A DNA stretch of 64,000 nucleotides, from assembly GCF_014651115.1 (NCBI RefSeq), contig NZ_BMWG01000007.1, forward strand, positions 124,001 through 188,000, read 5' to 3'. The notes beneath the pieces are model-generated. The model did not search any database. It was not told the origin of the DNA and saw only the letters and a list, made by a program, of their open reading frames with translations. Origin of the DNA: Streptomyces inusitatus (lineage in GTDB: Bacteria; Actinomycetota; Actinomycetes; Streptomycetales; Streptomycetaceae). Numbering within the stretch: position 1 is the stretch's first letter; each line of letters opens with the position of its first letter. Shown here piece by piece: positions 25,401 through 36,423 of this stretch. Made by a program: the position numbers and the translations under genes.

Positions 25401-28183
25401 CCGGCGGTCCCGGTGCCATCGGTGGCACCGGCTGTGCCGGTGGTGTCCGCGAAGGGGTCGGTACGGAAGCGTTCCGCCGTCAGCTCCGGCAGGCCGAGGT
25501 AGCCGCGGGCCAGCCGGTCACCGCCGATCCACAGCTCACCGGGAACCCCGGCGGGCACCGGCGACCGATGCGCGTCGAGCAGATAGACCCGGGCGCCCGG
25601 CAGCGGACGGCCGATGGGGGTGGTGGGCCCGTCGGCGGGCACGTCCGGGTCGATCAGCAGGGTGGTGACGCCGACGGTGGCCTCGGTCGGGCCGTAGTGG
25701 TTGATCACCCGGCAGCCGGTGCGGGCACCGGCCGCCGCGAGCCGGCGGCTCCACTCCCAGCCGGACGCCTCCCCGCCGAGGATCAGCAGCCGGCGCGGCA
25801 GCAGCACCGCCGGATCCTCCACCTCGGCGCTGAGCGCGGCCAGATGGGAGGGCGTGAGCTTGACGCAGTCGACGGAGTGCTCGGACAGGTACGCCGCCAG
25901 CTCGGTGCCGCCGGTGCGCGGAGCCAGCAGATGCAGCCGGCCGCCGGTGGTGAGCGAGAGATAGAGGGTGGTCAGACCGAAGTCGAAGGCCAGCGACTGG
26001 AGCAGCGCGTACCGGGCGCCGTCCGGCAGCCCCGCCTCGGCGAACCGCTGCCGCACCCCCGCGAGATAGATGAGCACCTGGCGGTGCTGCACGGCCACCC
26101 CCTTGGGGGTGCCGGTGGAGCCCGACGTATAGATCACATACGCGAGATCGTCCGGGCCCGCGCCGCTCTCCGGCGGGGTGTCGGGCGCGGTGGCGAGTCG
26201 CTCGCCCGCTTCCTCCAGCAGCAGTACGGGGGCGTCCGAGCCGGTCAGCAGGGCGCGATGGGCACCGGTGGAGACCAGCACCACCGGCGCGGAATCGGTG
26301 AGCATGTGCCCGAGGCGCTCGCGCGGCTGCTCCGGGTCGAGCGGAACGTACGCGGCGCCCGACTTGAGCACCGCGAGCAGGGCGACGGCCTGGTCCAGGC
26401 CCTGGTCCAGACAGACGCCGACCAGGGCGTCCGGACCGGCTCCGGCGGCGCGCAGCAGATGGGCCAGACGGTTGGCGCGCCGGTCGAGCCCGGCGTAGGA
26501 CAGCGACTCGCCCTCGTGCACCAGGGCGATCGCGTCCGGGGTGCGGGCGGCCTGCGCGGTGACCGCCTCGGCGAGGGTGTCCGCCGACGGCAGCGCGGTG
26601 CCCGAGTCGTTCCACTCGTACAGCACACGACGGCGCTCGCCGGGGCCGAGCAGATCCAGCGTGTCGACCGGGGCGTACGGATCGGCGGCGGCCGCGCCGA
26701 GCAGCCGCTGCCAGTGCCCGGCCAGCCGGGCGACGGTGGCGGCGTCCCACAGATCGGTTCGGTAGGTGATGAAGGCGTCGAGGCCGCCGTCGGTCTCGGT
26801 GCAGTACAGACCGAGATCGAGATGGACCCCGCTGCCCTCGAAGGGGAAAGTCCGCCACTCCGGTTCGCGGGGGCGGAACTCCTGGGCGCGGTGGTTCTGG
26901 AGCGCGAAGGAGACCTGGAAGAGCGGCGGCCGCGCGATGTCGCGCGGCAGGTCCAGCGCCTCGACCAGCCGCTCGAACGGGGTCTCCTGGTGTTCCTGGG
27001 CGCCGAGCGCGGCGGTGCGGACCCGGGCCAGTACGGTCGCGAAATCCGGAGCGGCAGCCTCCGTCTCCGTCCTCGCGTCCTCCGCTCGCGCGCCGAGATC
27101 GGCCCGCAGCGGCAGCATCGTGCTGAACAGACCGATCAGACCCTCGGTATCCTCCGCCCCGCGCCCCGCGAACGGGGTGCCGATCGCGAAGTCCCGCTGC
27201 CCGGACCAGCGGCCCAGCACCACCTGGAAGCCGGCCAGCAGGGTCATGTAGAGGGTGGTGTTCCGGGCGCGGGACAGCGCGCGGACGGCCCGGTACGTCT
27301 CCGGGTCGAGCCGGAAGTCGTACGTCCCGCCGCCCGGCCCCGGCAGCGCGGGGCGCGACCGGTCGGTGGGCAGGTCCAGCGGGGGCACCCCGGCCATGGC
27401 GTCGCACCAGTACCGCAGATCGGCGGCGGCGCGCGGACGCTCCTGGCGCTCGCGCTGCCAGTGCGCGAAGTCGCCGTAGCCGATGGGCAGCGGGGGCGGG
27501 ACCGGCCGCCCCCCGGCGGCCAGTTCCTGGTAGCCGGAGAGCAGTTCGTCCAGCAGCACCCCGGCGGACCAGCCGTCGCCGACCAGATGGTGCTGGCAGA
27601 TCACCAGAACGTGGTCCTCCGCGTCCAGCCGCAGCAGCAGGGCACGCAGCAGCGGCCCCTCCGCCACATCGAACGGCCGGCCGACCTCGGCCTCGACCGC
27701 CGCGCGGGCGGCGGCCTCCCGCTCCTCGGCGGGCAGACCGGTCAGCTCGCGCAGCTCCCAGGGCACGGTGAAACCGGCGGCCGGGGCGGTGCGCACCAGG
27801 GGAGCGCCGTCCTCGTCGGCGGGGAAGGAGGCGCGCAGGGTGTCGTGCCGTACGGCGACCAGCCGCAGCGCCTCGGCCAGCGGCTCGGGCCGCAGCGGGC
27901 CGAGCAGCCGGCCGGCGATGGGCAGGACGTACGCGGCGGTGCCGGGGGTCAGCTGTTCGACGAACCAGAGCCGTTCCTGCGCGAGCGAGAGCGGTACGGG
28001 CGCACCGGGCGGCAGCGGGGGGATCTCGGCCGTCCGGCCGGTGGCGCGCCCGCCGTCCGCCGTGCGCCGGGCCAGCTTGCGGGCGAGCAGCGCGCGCTGC
28101 TCGTCGGTGAGCGGGGTACGCGTCCGACGGGCGGTGGCAGCGGCGGGTGCGGGTGCGGGTGCGGGGGGTGACGGGCGGTCCAT
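22493..28183 (-). CDS. NRPS C-A-PCP-TE fused to MFS exporter (final module)
   Basis: 1896 aa. Condensation domain: HHLVGDG near residue 199. Adenylation domain: YTSGSTGTPKG near 683; my reading of the binding-pocket code is D-F-T-K-I-G-H-V-G, close to Asp codes. PCP: DLGGHSLL with carrier Ser near 1104. Thioesterase: VYGHCGVG near 1240, with Cys where the nucleophile Ser is normally found, and the catalytic-His region EGGHYFLK near 1389. From about residue 1456 to the end there is a complete 12-segment MFS permease (ALPLWIYLTTDSVAWFGLF; DRIDRRR after TM2), similar to siderophore-type MFS_3 exporters. ATG 28183 touches the stop of the upstream NRPS gene (TGATG). It should load the last residue, release the product and export it. 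Confidence 0.93.
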   Translation of the reverse strand: MDRPSPPAPAPAPAAATARRTRTPLTDEQRALLARKLARRTADGGRATGRTAEIPPLPPGAPVPLSLAQERLWFVEQLTPGTAAYVLPIAGRLLGPLRPEPLAEALRLVAVRHDTLRASFPADEDGAPLVRTAPAAGFTVPWELRELTGLPAEEREAAARAAVEAEVGRPFDVAEGPLLRALLLRLDAEDHVLVICQHHLVGDGWSAGVLLDELLSGYQELAAGGRPVPPPLPIGYGDFAHWQRERQERPRAAADLRYWCDAMAGVPPLDLPTDRSRPALPGPGGGTYDFRLDPETYRAVRALSRARNTTLYMTLLAGFQVVLGRWSGQRDFAIGTPFAGRGAEDTEGLIGLFSTMLPLRADLGARAEDARTETEAAAPDFATVLARVRTAALGAQEHQETPFERLVEALDLPRDIARPPLFQVSFALQNHRAQEFRPREPEWRTFPFEGSGVHLDLGLYCTETDGGLDAFITYRTDLWDAATVARLAGHWQRLLGAAAADPYAPVDTLDLLGPGERRRVLYEWNDSGTALPSADTLAEAVTAQAARTPDAIALVHEGESLSYAGLDRRANRLAHLLRAAGAGPDALVGVCLDQGLDQAVALLAVLKSGAAYVPLDPEQPRERLGHMLTDSAPVVLVSTGAHRALLTGSDAPVLLLEEAGERLATAPDTPPESGAGPDDLAYVIYTSGSTGTPKGVAVQHRQVLIYLAGVRQRFAEAGLPDGARYALLQSLAFDFGLTTLYLSLTTGGRLHLLAPRTGGTELAAYLSEHSVDCVKLTPSHLAALSAEVEDPAVLLPRRLLILGGEASGWEWSRRLAAAGARTGCRVINHYGPTEATVGVTTLLIDPDVPADGPTTPIGRPLPGARVYLLDAHRSPVPAGVPGELWIGGDRLARGYLGLPELTAERFRTDPFADTTGTAGATDGTGTAGTTGTAARMYRTGDLARHRADGTVEFLGRGDDQVKIRGYRVELGEVEAHLARLPGVAQAVAAARGPAGELTLVGYLVPAEDTAPPPAAAELRRLLAESLPDYLVPSRFVILPELPRQAHGKVDRRALPEPGATGSPEGTEYVAPRDAAEEIVAGLWAELLGLERVGAHDDFFDLGGHSLLAIRMVAALRRLLGPEARITLMDVFQERTPAALAALAGRSEQERGPRKLLHELTPRRPAATTRLSLVCLPYGGGSAVVYQPLADALPAGVALHAVAVPGHDLGMSEESLPLEEVARRCAEEVLAGVEGPVAVYGHCGVGAALAVELARRLAAAGREPTAVYLGGIFPFARPTEGLLGLLSRFSVLDRRRSGRLHLNWLRSMGADLEGLEPEQLTTIVRNVREDSRAAEAYFTERLARPADGLATPVISVIGSADPGTDFHRERFREWGFLGTTTAVAVLDEGGHYFLKHRAAELAEIVTAVHPAVIGGDAAELSRERRPERATWWLDGVHRETADAREPAAAAPRTRRDTRRFVAVAASQMVSQTGSALTEFALPLWIYLTTDSVAWFGLFAVLGIVPGLLAAPVLGGLVDRIDRRRVMLVSTAVCGTSEAVLALLYAFGDLRPWHVGVLMAILSVSLTGQRLAFQSAIPQLVPKRFLGHANGAVQVSGGIAQVVAPLAAVGMLAAIGLGGVLLLDVISYTIAAAVLLIVRFPRTLPSRRRETLRQEIVAGFRMVVGQPGFRAMLIFFAVLNLFLPVLFQLVPPLVLGFSSLGSVATVSLAGGVGAVVGGLAMGVWGGPRRRRMRGMLLVVPVLALFCLLTGLRPDLLVVGAGVFGMSASLSLLNGIYLTIVQVKVPQRFHGRVMALNQLVAWSTLPIGYLLIAPLGSRFLEPLMTDDGGLADTLGLLLETGPGRGIGLLYLLLGTAILLLGAISLRLRTLSRFDQDVPDAQADDLVGLAALTSDRDGPA

Positions 28184-31100
28184 CAGTTCTCCTCCGTCAG
28201 CAGTTCGAGGGTGACGGCGTCCGCCACGGCGGCCACGGTGGGATCCTCGTAGAACACCTGGAGGGGCACCTCCGCACCGAGGCGCCGCCGGATCCGCGCC
28301 GCGACCTGGGTGATCGTCAGCGAGTGCGCCCCGAGGTCGAACAGGTCGTCGTACAGGCCGACGGAGGGCAGGCCGAGCACCTCGCACCAGATGGCGGCCA
28401 CCTCGGTGGTCACCTCGTCCCACGGCTCGTCCGCCGTCCCGTCCGAGGGCTCTCCGAGGCCCGGGGTCTCGGGGGCGCGGACCGGTTCCGGCAGGGCCCG
28501 CCGGTCGGTCTTGCCGTTCGGAGTCAGCGGCAGCGCGGGCAGCGCGTGGAAGATCCCCGGAATCATCACCTCCGGCAGTGTCGGAGCGAGATGGGCCCGC
28601 AGCTCGGCGGCGGTGGGCGGCACGGGCACTCCGGCCCGCCAGACCGGATACGCGGCGAGCGTCTGCCCGCCCGGGTCGTCGGCCGAGCCGCGCACGGCCA
28701 CGGCGGCGGCGGCCACGGCGGGGTGCTCCTGGAGCCGGGCCTCGATCTCGCCCAGCTCGATCCGGTGCCCGCGCAGCTTGACCTGGTCGTCGAGCCGCCC
28801 CAGGCAGTCCAGTGCGCCGTCGGGGCGGAGCCGGGCGAGGTCGCCGGTCCGGTAGTAGCGCGATCCGGTGCCCGGGTCGGTGACAAAACGCTCGGCGGTG
28901 AGTTCCGGGCGGCCCCGGTAGCCCCGGGCCAGCCCCGCGCCGCCGATGGCCAGCTCACCCGTGACACCGTGCGGTACGGGGAGCCCGTCCGGGCCCAGGA
29001 CCAGCACGGCGGTGCCCGCGATCGGCCGGCCGACGGTCACCTCGTCCGGTACGGGGGGCAGTTCGGCGGCGGTGGACCAGATGGTGGTCTCGGTCGGCCC
29101 GTAGACGTTCCACAGCCGCCCGACCCGCTCGCGCAGCCGCCGGGCGAGCGGCGGCGGCAGGGCCTCGCCACCGCTGAGCGCGGTGAGCGCGGGAGCGGTC
29201 AGCCCGGCGTCCAGCATGAGCCGCCAGCCGGACGGGGTGGCCTGGAGATGGGTGACGGCATGCCGCTCGACCAGCGCGGTCAGCGCGCGCCCGTCCCGGG
29301 CCTCGGCCTCGTCGGCGATCACCACCCGGCCGCCGGTGATCAGCGGAAGCAGCAGTTCCAGGGCCGAGATGTCGAACGAGAGAGAGGTGACGGCCAGCCA
29401 CACGTCTTCCGGCCCGGCGTCCAGCCGGTCGCGGAAGGCGAGCAGCAGATGGGCCAGGGCGCTGTGCGGCACCTCGACACCCTTGGGACGGCCCGTGGAG
29501 CCCGAGGTGTAGATCAGATAGGCGAGATCGTCCGGTGCCACGGCGGGCAGCGGGGCCGGTGTCGCGGCCCCGGCGGCCGGTACGGAGCCGAACAGGCCGT
29601 CCAGCAGCAGTGTCCGCCCGTGCCCGGCGACGCGGTCGGCGGTCCCGCGCTGGGCCAGCGCCACGGGCGCCCCGGCGTCGGCGAGCACGAACGCGATCCG
29701 CTCCGCCGGATATCCGGGGTCGACCGGCAGATGGACACCGCCGGCCAGGCTCACGGCGAGCACGGCGGCCAGCATCTCCGGCGAGCGCTCGGCGCAGACG
29801 GCCACCACCGTGCCGGGGGTGACCCCGGCCCCGACGAGCCGGCCCGCCAGAGAGCGAGCCGCGTCCGCCAGCTCGCCGTAGGTCAGCGACTGTTCGCCCG
29901 CCGAGACGGCGACCCGGCCGGTGTGTGCGGCGAAGGCCCCGGCCAGCAGCGAGGGCAGGGTCGCGCCCTCGGCGTCGGCGGCGGGGGCGGGCCCGCACAG
30001 CGGCGCCCGCTCCGCGTCGTCCAGCAGCGGAAGATCACCGAGCGCGGTGCCCGGCGCGGCGGCCACCGAGGCGAGCAGACGGCGCAGATGAACGCCGATC
30101 CGCTCGGCCCGCTCGGACGTCAGCAGCTCCGTCCGGTGCATCAGCAGGACGCCGAGCCGGTCCGGGCCGTCCACCAGATGCACCCGCAGCGCGCCGCGCG
30201 CGGTGCCGGGGAAGAGCACCCAGTCGATGCCGGTGCGCAGCCCGGCGAACTTCACCGGGGCGATACGGCGGCGGTACGTCAGGGAGACCGGGGCCAGTGT
30301 CACCCCCGGCCGCACCCGGGCGGCGCGGGCCAGCGGCACCCGGCGGTGCGGATATCCGGCGCGCAGCTCCGCGCGCACCGCGCGGGCGAACTCGCCGAAC
30401 GGCGTCCTCGCCCCCGGGGAGGTCACCACGGGCAGCTCGTTGACATGGACGCCGATCCCGGCGGTGTCGCCCGGGGCGCGGGTGCCGAGGTCGACGGCGA
30501 CGGCCGGGCGCTCATTGCCGTACCGCAGCAGCAGGGTGTGCAGGGCCGCCAGCACCAGTTCGAAGAAGGTGACGCCGATCTTCTCGGCGGTGACGGCCAG
30601 TTCGGCGCGGAGCGCCGGATCCAGGTCGAAGCCGACGGCCGCACCGGGACCGACGCCGTCCGGGGAGCCGGACAGTCCGGGCAGCAGCACCCCGGCCGTG
30701 GGCAGCGGCCGGTCCGCCCAGTGGGCGCTCGCCGCGGCCAGCGCCTCCGGGCCGGTGTCGGCGGTGTCGTACGCCGTCGGCGGGGCGAGGGGCTCGGGGG
30801 CCGGGCCCCTGCCGGCGCGGTGGGCGTAGCACTGTGCGAGATCGCGCAGGAGGACATCGGTGGAGGTGCCGTCGAAGACGATGTGGTGCACCACCACCAG
30901 CAGGGTGGCGTGTGTCCCGTCGGTGCGCAGCAGGGTGAACCGGGCCGGCGGCCCGGCGGCGAGATCGAACGGCTCCGCGCACAGCTCGGTCAGGTCGGCC
31001 GCCGGTCCGCGTACCGTCAGCTCCGGTATCGGGCCGGGGGAGAGCACGGGCACACCGTGCTCCTCCCGGACGGTCAGGGACAGCGCGGGATGCCGGGCCG

Positions 31101-31251
31101 CCAGATCGGCGCAGGCGGCGGTCAGCGCCGCCTCGTCCAGGGCTCCTTCGAAGTGCACGGCGAACGGCATGTGGTGGACGGAGCCGAGCGGGGCGAGCCG
31201 CTCGTTGACCCAGATGCCCTGCTGGGCAGGGCCGGCGGGAATGCTGATCAC
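28183..31251 (-). CDS. NRPS module C-A-PCP (predicted Gly)
   Basis: 1022 aa. C domain at about residues 1-420, with active HHIVFDG near 122. A domain with YTSGSTGRPKG near 580. My reading of the pocket residues between core motifs A4 and A5 (FDISAL, LQATPSG, LSGGEAL, NVYGPTETTIW) gives D-I-L-Q-L-G-V-I-W, one change from a well-known glycine code. C-terminal PCP with DLGAHSLTI (Ser near 975). No epimerase or TE. It overlaps the next NRPS gene by one base (TGATG), implying coupled translation and a stoichiometric complex. It starts with a C domain although the upstream protein already ends in one, giving two consecutive C domains. Confidence 0.93.
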   Translation of the reverse strand: MISIPAGPAQQGIWVNERLAPLGSVHHMPFAVHFEGALDEAALTAACADLAARHPALSLTVREEHGVPVLSPGPIPELTVRGPAADLTELCAEPFDLAAGPPARFTLLRTDGTHATLLVVVHHIVFDGTSTDVLLRDLAQCYAHRAGRGPAPEPLAPPTAYDTADTGPEALAAASAHWADRPLPTAGVLLPGLSGSPDGVGPGAAVGFDLDPALRAELAVTAEKIGVTFFELVLAALHTLLLRYGNERPAVAVDLGTRAPGDTAGIGVHVNELPVVTSPGARTPFGEFARAVRAELRAGYPHRRVPLARAARVRPGVTLAPVSLTYRRRIAPVKFAGLRTGIDWVLFPGTARGALRVHLVDGPDRLGVLLMHRTELLTSERAERIGVHLRRLLASVAAAPGTALGDLPLLDDAERAPLCGPAPAADAEGATLPSLLAGAFAAHTGRVAVSAGEQSLTYGELADAARSLAGRLVGAGVTPGTVVAVCAERSPEMLAAVLAVSLAGGVHLPVDPGYPAERIAFVLADAGAPVALAQRGTADRVAGHGRTLLLDGLFGSVPAAGAATPAPLPAVAPDDLAYLIYTSGSTGRPKGVEVPHSALAHLLLAFRDRLDAGPEDVWLAVTSLSFDISALELLLPLITGGRVVIADEAEARDGRALTALVERHAVTHLQATPSGWRLMLDAGLTAPALTALSGGEALPPPLARRLRERVGRLWNVYGPTETTIWSTAAELPPVPDEVTVGRPIAGTAVLVLGPDGLPVPHGVTGELAIGGAGLARGYRGRPELTAERFVTDPGTGSRYYRTGDLARLRPDGALDCLGRLDDQVKLRGHRIELGEIEARLQEHPAVAAAAVAVRGSADDPGGQTLAAYPVWRAGVPVPPTAAELRAHLAPTLPEVMIPGIFHALPALPLTPNGKTDRRALPEPVRAPETPGLGEPSDGTADEPWDEVTTEVAAIWCEVLGLPSVGLYDDLFDLGAHSLTITQVAARIRRRLGAEVPLQVFYEDPTVAAVADAVTLELLTEEN

Positions 31252-31595
31252 AGGGGTTCCTCAGTCTGTCCGGCGTCGATACGGATGGGGGGAGGTGAGG
31301 GCGGTGCGGGCAGGGCGTCCGGGCATGGGGCATGGCGGCCCGGCGGGGCCGTGCGGGGGATCGGCGGGATCGGCGAGACCGGCGAGGATGGGCCGGGGAA
31401 GGTGCGGTACGGCCGGGTCGGGCCGGGGAACGCGGGGCGCGGCTGGTCCGGCCGGGCCGGGTTCGGCCGGCGCGGTGGACGGGGAAGGCGGGAAGGGCGG
31501 GGAAGGCGGGGGAGCGCGGGAAGGGCAGGAAGGACGGGGAAGGCGGGGGAGCGCGGGAAGGGCAGGAAGGACGGGGGAGCGCGGGGGAGCGCGGC
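31252..31595. other. 344-base spacer inside the NRPS operon
   Basis: Extremely purine/G-rich on the plus strand, with repeated GGCGGG/GGGAAGG units and no credible gene. It includes two head-to-tail 37-base repeats (31501-31574). The length is unusual between two genes of one assembly line. It might hold an internal promoter or simply be a decayed linker. Confidence 0.5.
31501..31574. repeat. 37-base tandem direct repeat, two copies
   Basis: The unit begins GGAAGGCGGGGGAGCGCGGG and continues through GAAGGACGGG. Copy 1 is 31501-31537 and copy 2 is 31538-31574, essentially identical. It lies just after the stop end of the first NRPS gene, between the two genes. Confidence 0.8.
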
Positions 31596-34850
<3,255 letters not shown>

Positions 34851-35277
34851 AGCGCGTGACCCTCCCCCATGGATATGGTCTGGACCATTCGGCGGAGCAC
34901 GCGAAGAATAGCGCGCCTCTGTCGTACTTGTGTCGCATTGTTGGAGAGTTCATGGAGATTGGTGGACATCGGTCGGGCCGCACCGGCGCCCGACCGCCGT
35001 CCACCCCGGTCGGGCGGCACGGCGGCACCCCTCTACAAGGGGGGTAAAACGGTGCGACAGGGGCCCGGTGGCGCGTAGTTGCCGGATTCATGAGAGGCGG
35101 AAAAGACCTCTCACGACGACGGCCGCGACGGCCGGCGAAACCCGCCGGGTCCACCGCGCGGCGCTGCCCGGAGGCCCGCCCGTCTCCGTGACCGCGCGCG
35201 GCGCACCCGGTCCGGACCCCGTCCCATCAGGCCCTCGGGCGCACCGTGCCGCCCGGACGAGCGAGTAGGAAGTACCC
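34851..35277. other. Divergent regulatory region of NRPS operon and deacetylase gene
   Basis: No credible gene in 427 bases. The NRPS-proximal end holds a ribosome-binding site (GGGGAGGG on the minus strand), a dre-like palindrome at 34876-34887 and, upstream on that strand, a possible -10 TATTCT (34907-34912) without a clear -35. The right end holds the AGGAAG ribosome-binding site of the deacetylase gene. Confidence 0.55.
34876..34887. promoter_or_regulatory. DasR-responsive element (dre)-like site
   Basis: TGGTCTGGACCA differs at one base from the dre core TGGTCTAGACCA bound by the GntR-family regulator DasR of streptomycetes, which responds to amino-sugar phosphates. It lies 26 bases upstream of the first NRPS start codon, directly before its ribosome-binding site, where binding would block transcription. 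On the left the palindrome continues one base (A/T) beyond the core. Confidence 0.6.
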
Positions 35278-36315
35278 ATGCTGTACGCGGGAATCGCCTG
35301 GACCGCCGACGGTTACGACGTCGAGGTCATCGACGCCGGAGGAAACCCGGCTGCCGCTCCGGCGCGCTGGGGGGCGGAGCGGCTGCCCGAGCTGACCCGG
35401 TGGCTCGTCACGCTCGGACGGGAGTCCGGGCTGCCGTGCGCCGTCGTACTGGAGAGCACCAACGGGCTGGTGGACGGCCTGCTGACGGCGGCCGGGCTCG
35501 ATGTCCACCGCGCCGACCCCTGGGTGCTCCCCGAGCGGCCCGACTTCGGATCCGTCTCCGCCCGGCTGCTGGCGGAGACGGCCCGGACCGGTCTCGCGTC
35601 CCTGTCCCCGCTGACGGCGGCGGGCGGCGGGCAGACCGGCCGGGACGACGACTACCACGACGGGATCCGGCGCAGCGAGGAGATGGAGTCGGCCCTCACC
35701 CGGGCGGGCCGCTGCTTCCGGCACGGCCCGAGGGACCGCCAGGAGGTCGCCCTCACCTTCGACGACGGTCCCGATCCCGTCTACACCCGGCAGGTCCTCG
35801 ACATCCTCGAACGCTACGAGGTGCGGGCCACCTTCTTCTGCGTCGGCCTGCATGTGAACGCGCTCCCCGACGAGGTCCGGCGGATCAGGGAGGCGGGCCA
35901 CAGCCTGGGCAACCACACCTGGTCGCACCCCTTCCTGCCGGATCTGTCGCCACGTCAGTTCAGACTCCAGATCGAGCGGACCAGCGACGCCTTCGAGCGC
36001 TCGGTCGGCGAGACGCCGACGCTGTTCCGGCCGCCGTACGGCTCGCGCACCCCCGAGGCGCTGGGCGAGCTGCTGCCGGACGGGCCCGCTCTGGCGCTCT
36101 GGGACGTCGACTCCTGGGACTGGGCCAGGCCGGGACCCGAGAAGATCGCGAAAACCGTCCTGGACCACGCACGGCCCGGGTCCATGATCCTGATGCACGA
36201 CGGCGGAGGGGACCGCCGGGAGAGTGTGCTGGCCCTGCCCGCGGTGATCGAAGGGCTGCTGGAACGCGGCCTCTCCTTCGTGCCGGCCGACGCCCTGAGA
36301 TCCGTGGCCATGTGA
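35278..36315 (+). CDS. Polysaccharide deacetylase (NodB) with N-terminal IS110-like domain
   Basis: 345 aa. The C-terminal part (about residues 155-345) is a complete NodB/CE4 domain: TFDDGPDP near 160 (catalytic and metal Asp), HSLGNHTWSH near 207-218 (metal His pair), RPPYGS, DVDSWDW and LMHDGGG (catalytic His). These enzymes remove N- or O-acetyl groups from chitin-like or peptidoglycan chains. The N-terminal 120 residues (YAGIAWTADGYDVEVIDAGG, AVVLESTNGLVDGLL, ARLLAETARTGL) resemble the DEDD domain of IS110 transposases, but the first catalytic Asp (GIDW in transposases) is Ala and the last acidic pair is not preserved. No signal peptide is seen, odd for a cell-wall enzyme. AGGAAG precedes ATG 35278. 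Confidence 0.88.
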   Translation: MLYAGIAWTADGYDVEVIDAGGNPAAAPARWGAERLPELTRWLVTLGRESGLPCAVVLESTNGLVDGLLTAAGLDVHRADPWVLPERPDFGSVSARLLAETARTGLASLSPLTAAGGGQTGRDDDYHDGIRRSEEMESALTRAGRCFRHGPRDRQEVALTFDDGPDPVYTRQVLDILERYEVRATFFCVGLHVNALPDEVRRIREAGHSLGNHTWSHPFLPDLSPRQFRLQIERTSDAFERSVGETPTLFRPPYGSRTPEALGELLPDGPALALWDVDSWDWARPGPEKIAKTVLDHARPGSMILMHDGGGDRRESVLALPAVIEGLLERGLSFVPADALRSVAM

Positions 36316-36423
36316 CCCGCGGCGGCGGGGGCCGGCCCGCCCGGGGACAGGGGGCCTGAGTACACCGTGGGACGGGTGCCCGCGCCATGGCGGGTCGGCC
36401 GCCCGCTTGGCACTGTGAGAGCC

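Noticed and set aside
22799..28171. Very long plus-strand open frame opposite the NRPS-MFS gene
   Set aside because: The predicted protein is a low-complexity Gly/Arg/Gln/Glu sequence with no domains. It mirrors the strong codon bias of the minus-strand NRPS, whose domains are unambiguous.
35278..35640. Intact IS110 insertion sequence
   Set aside because: Only the N-terminal DEDD-like part is present, with catalytic residues lost, no C-terminal transposase domain, and it is in frame with a complete deacetylase.
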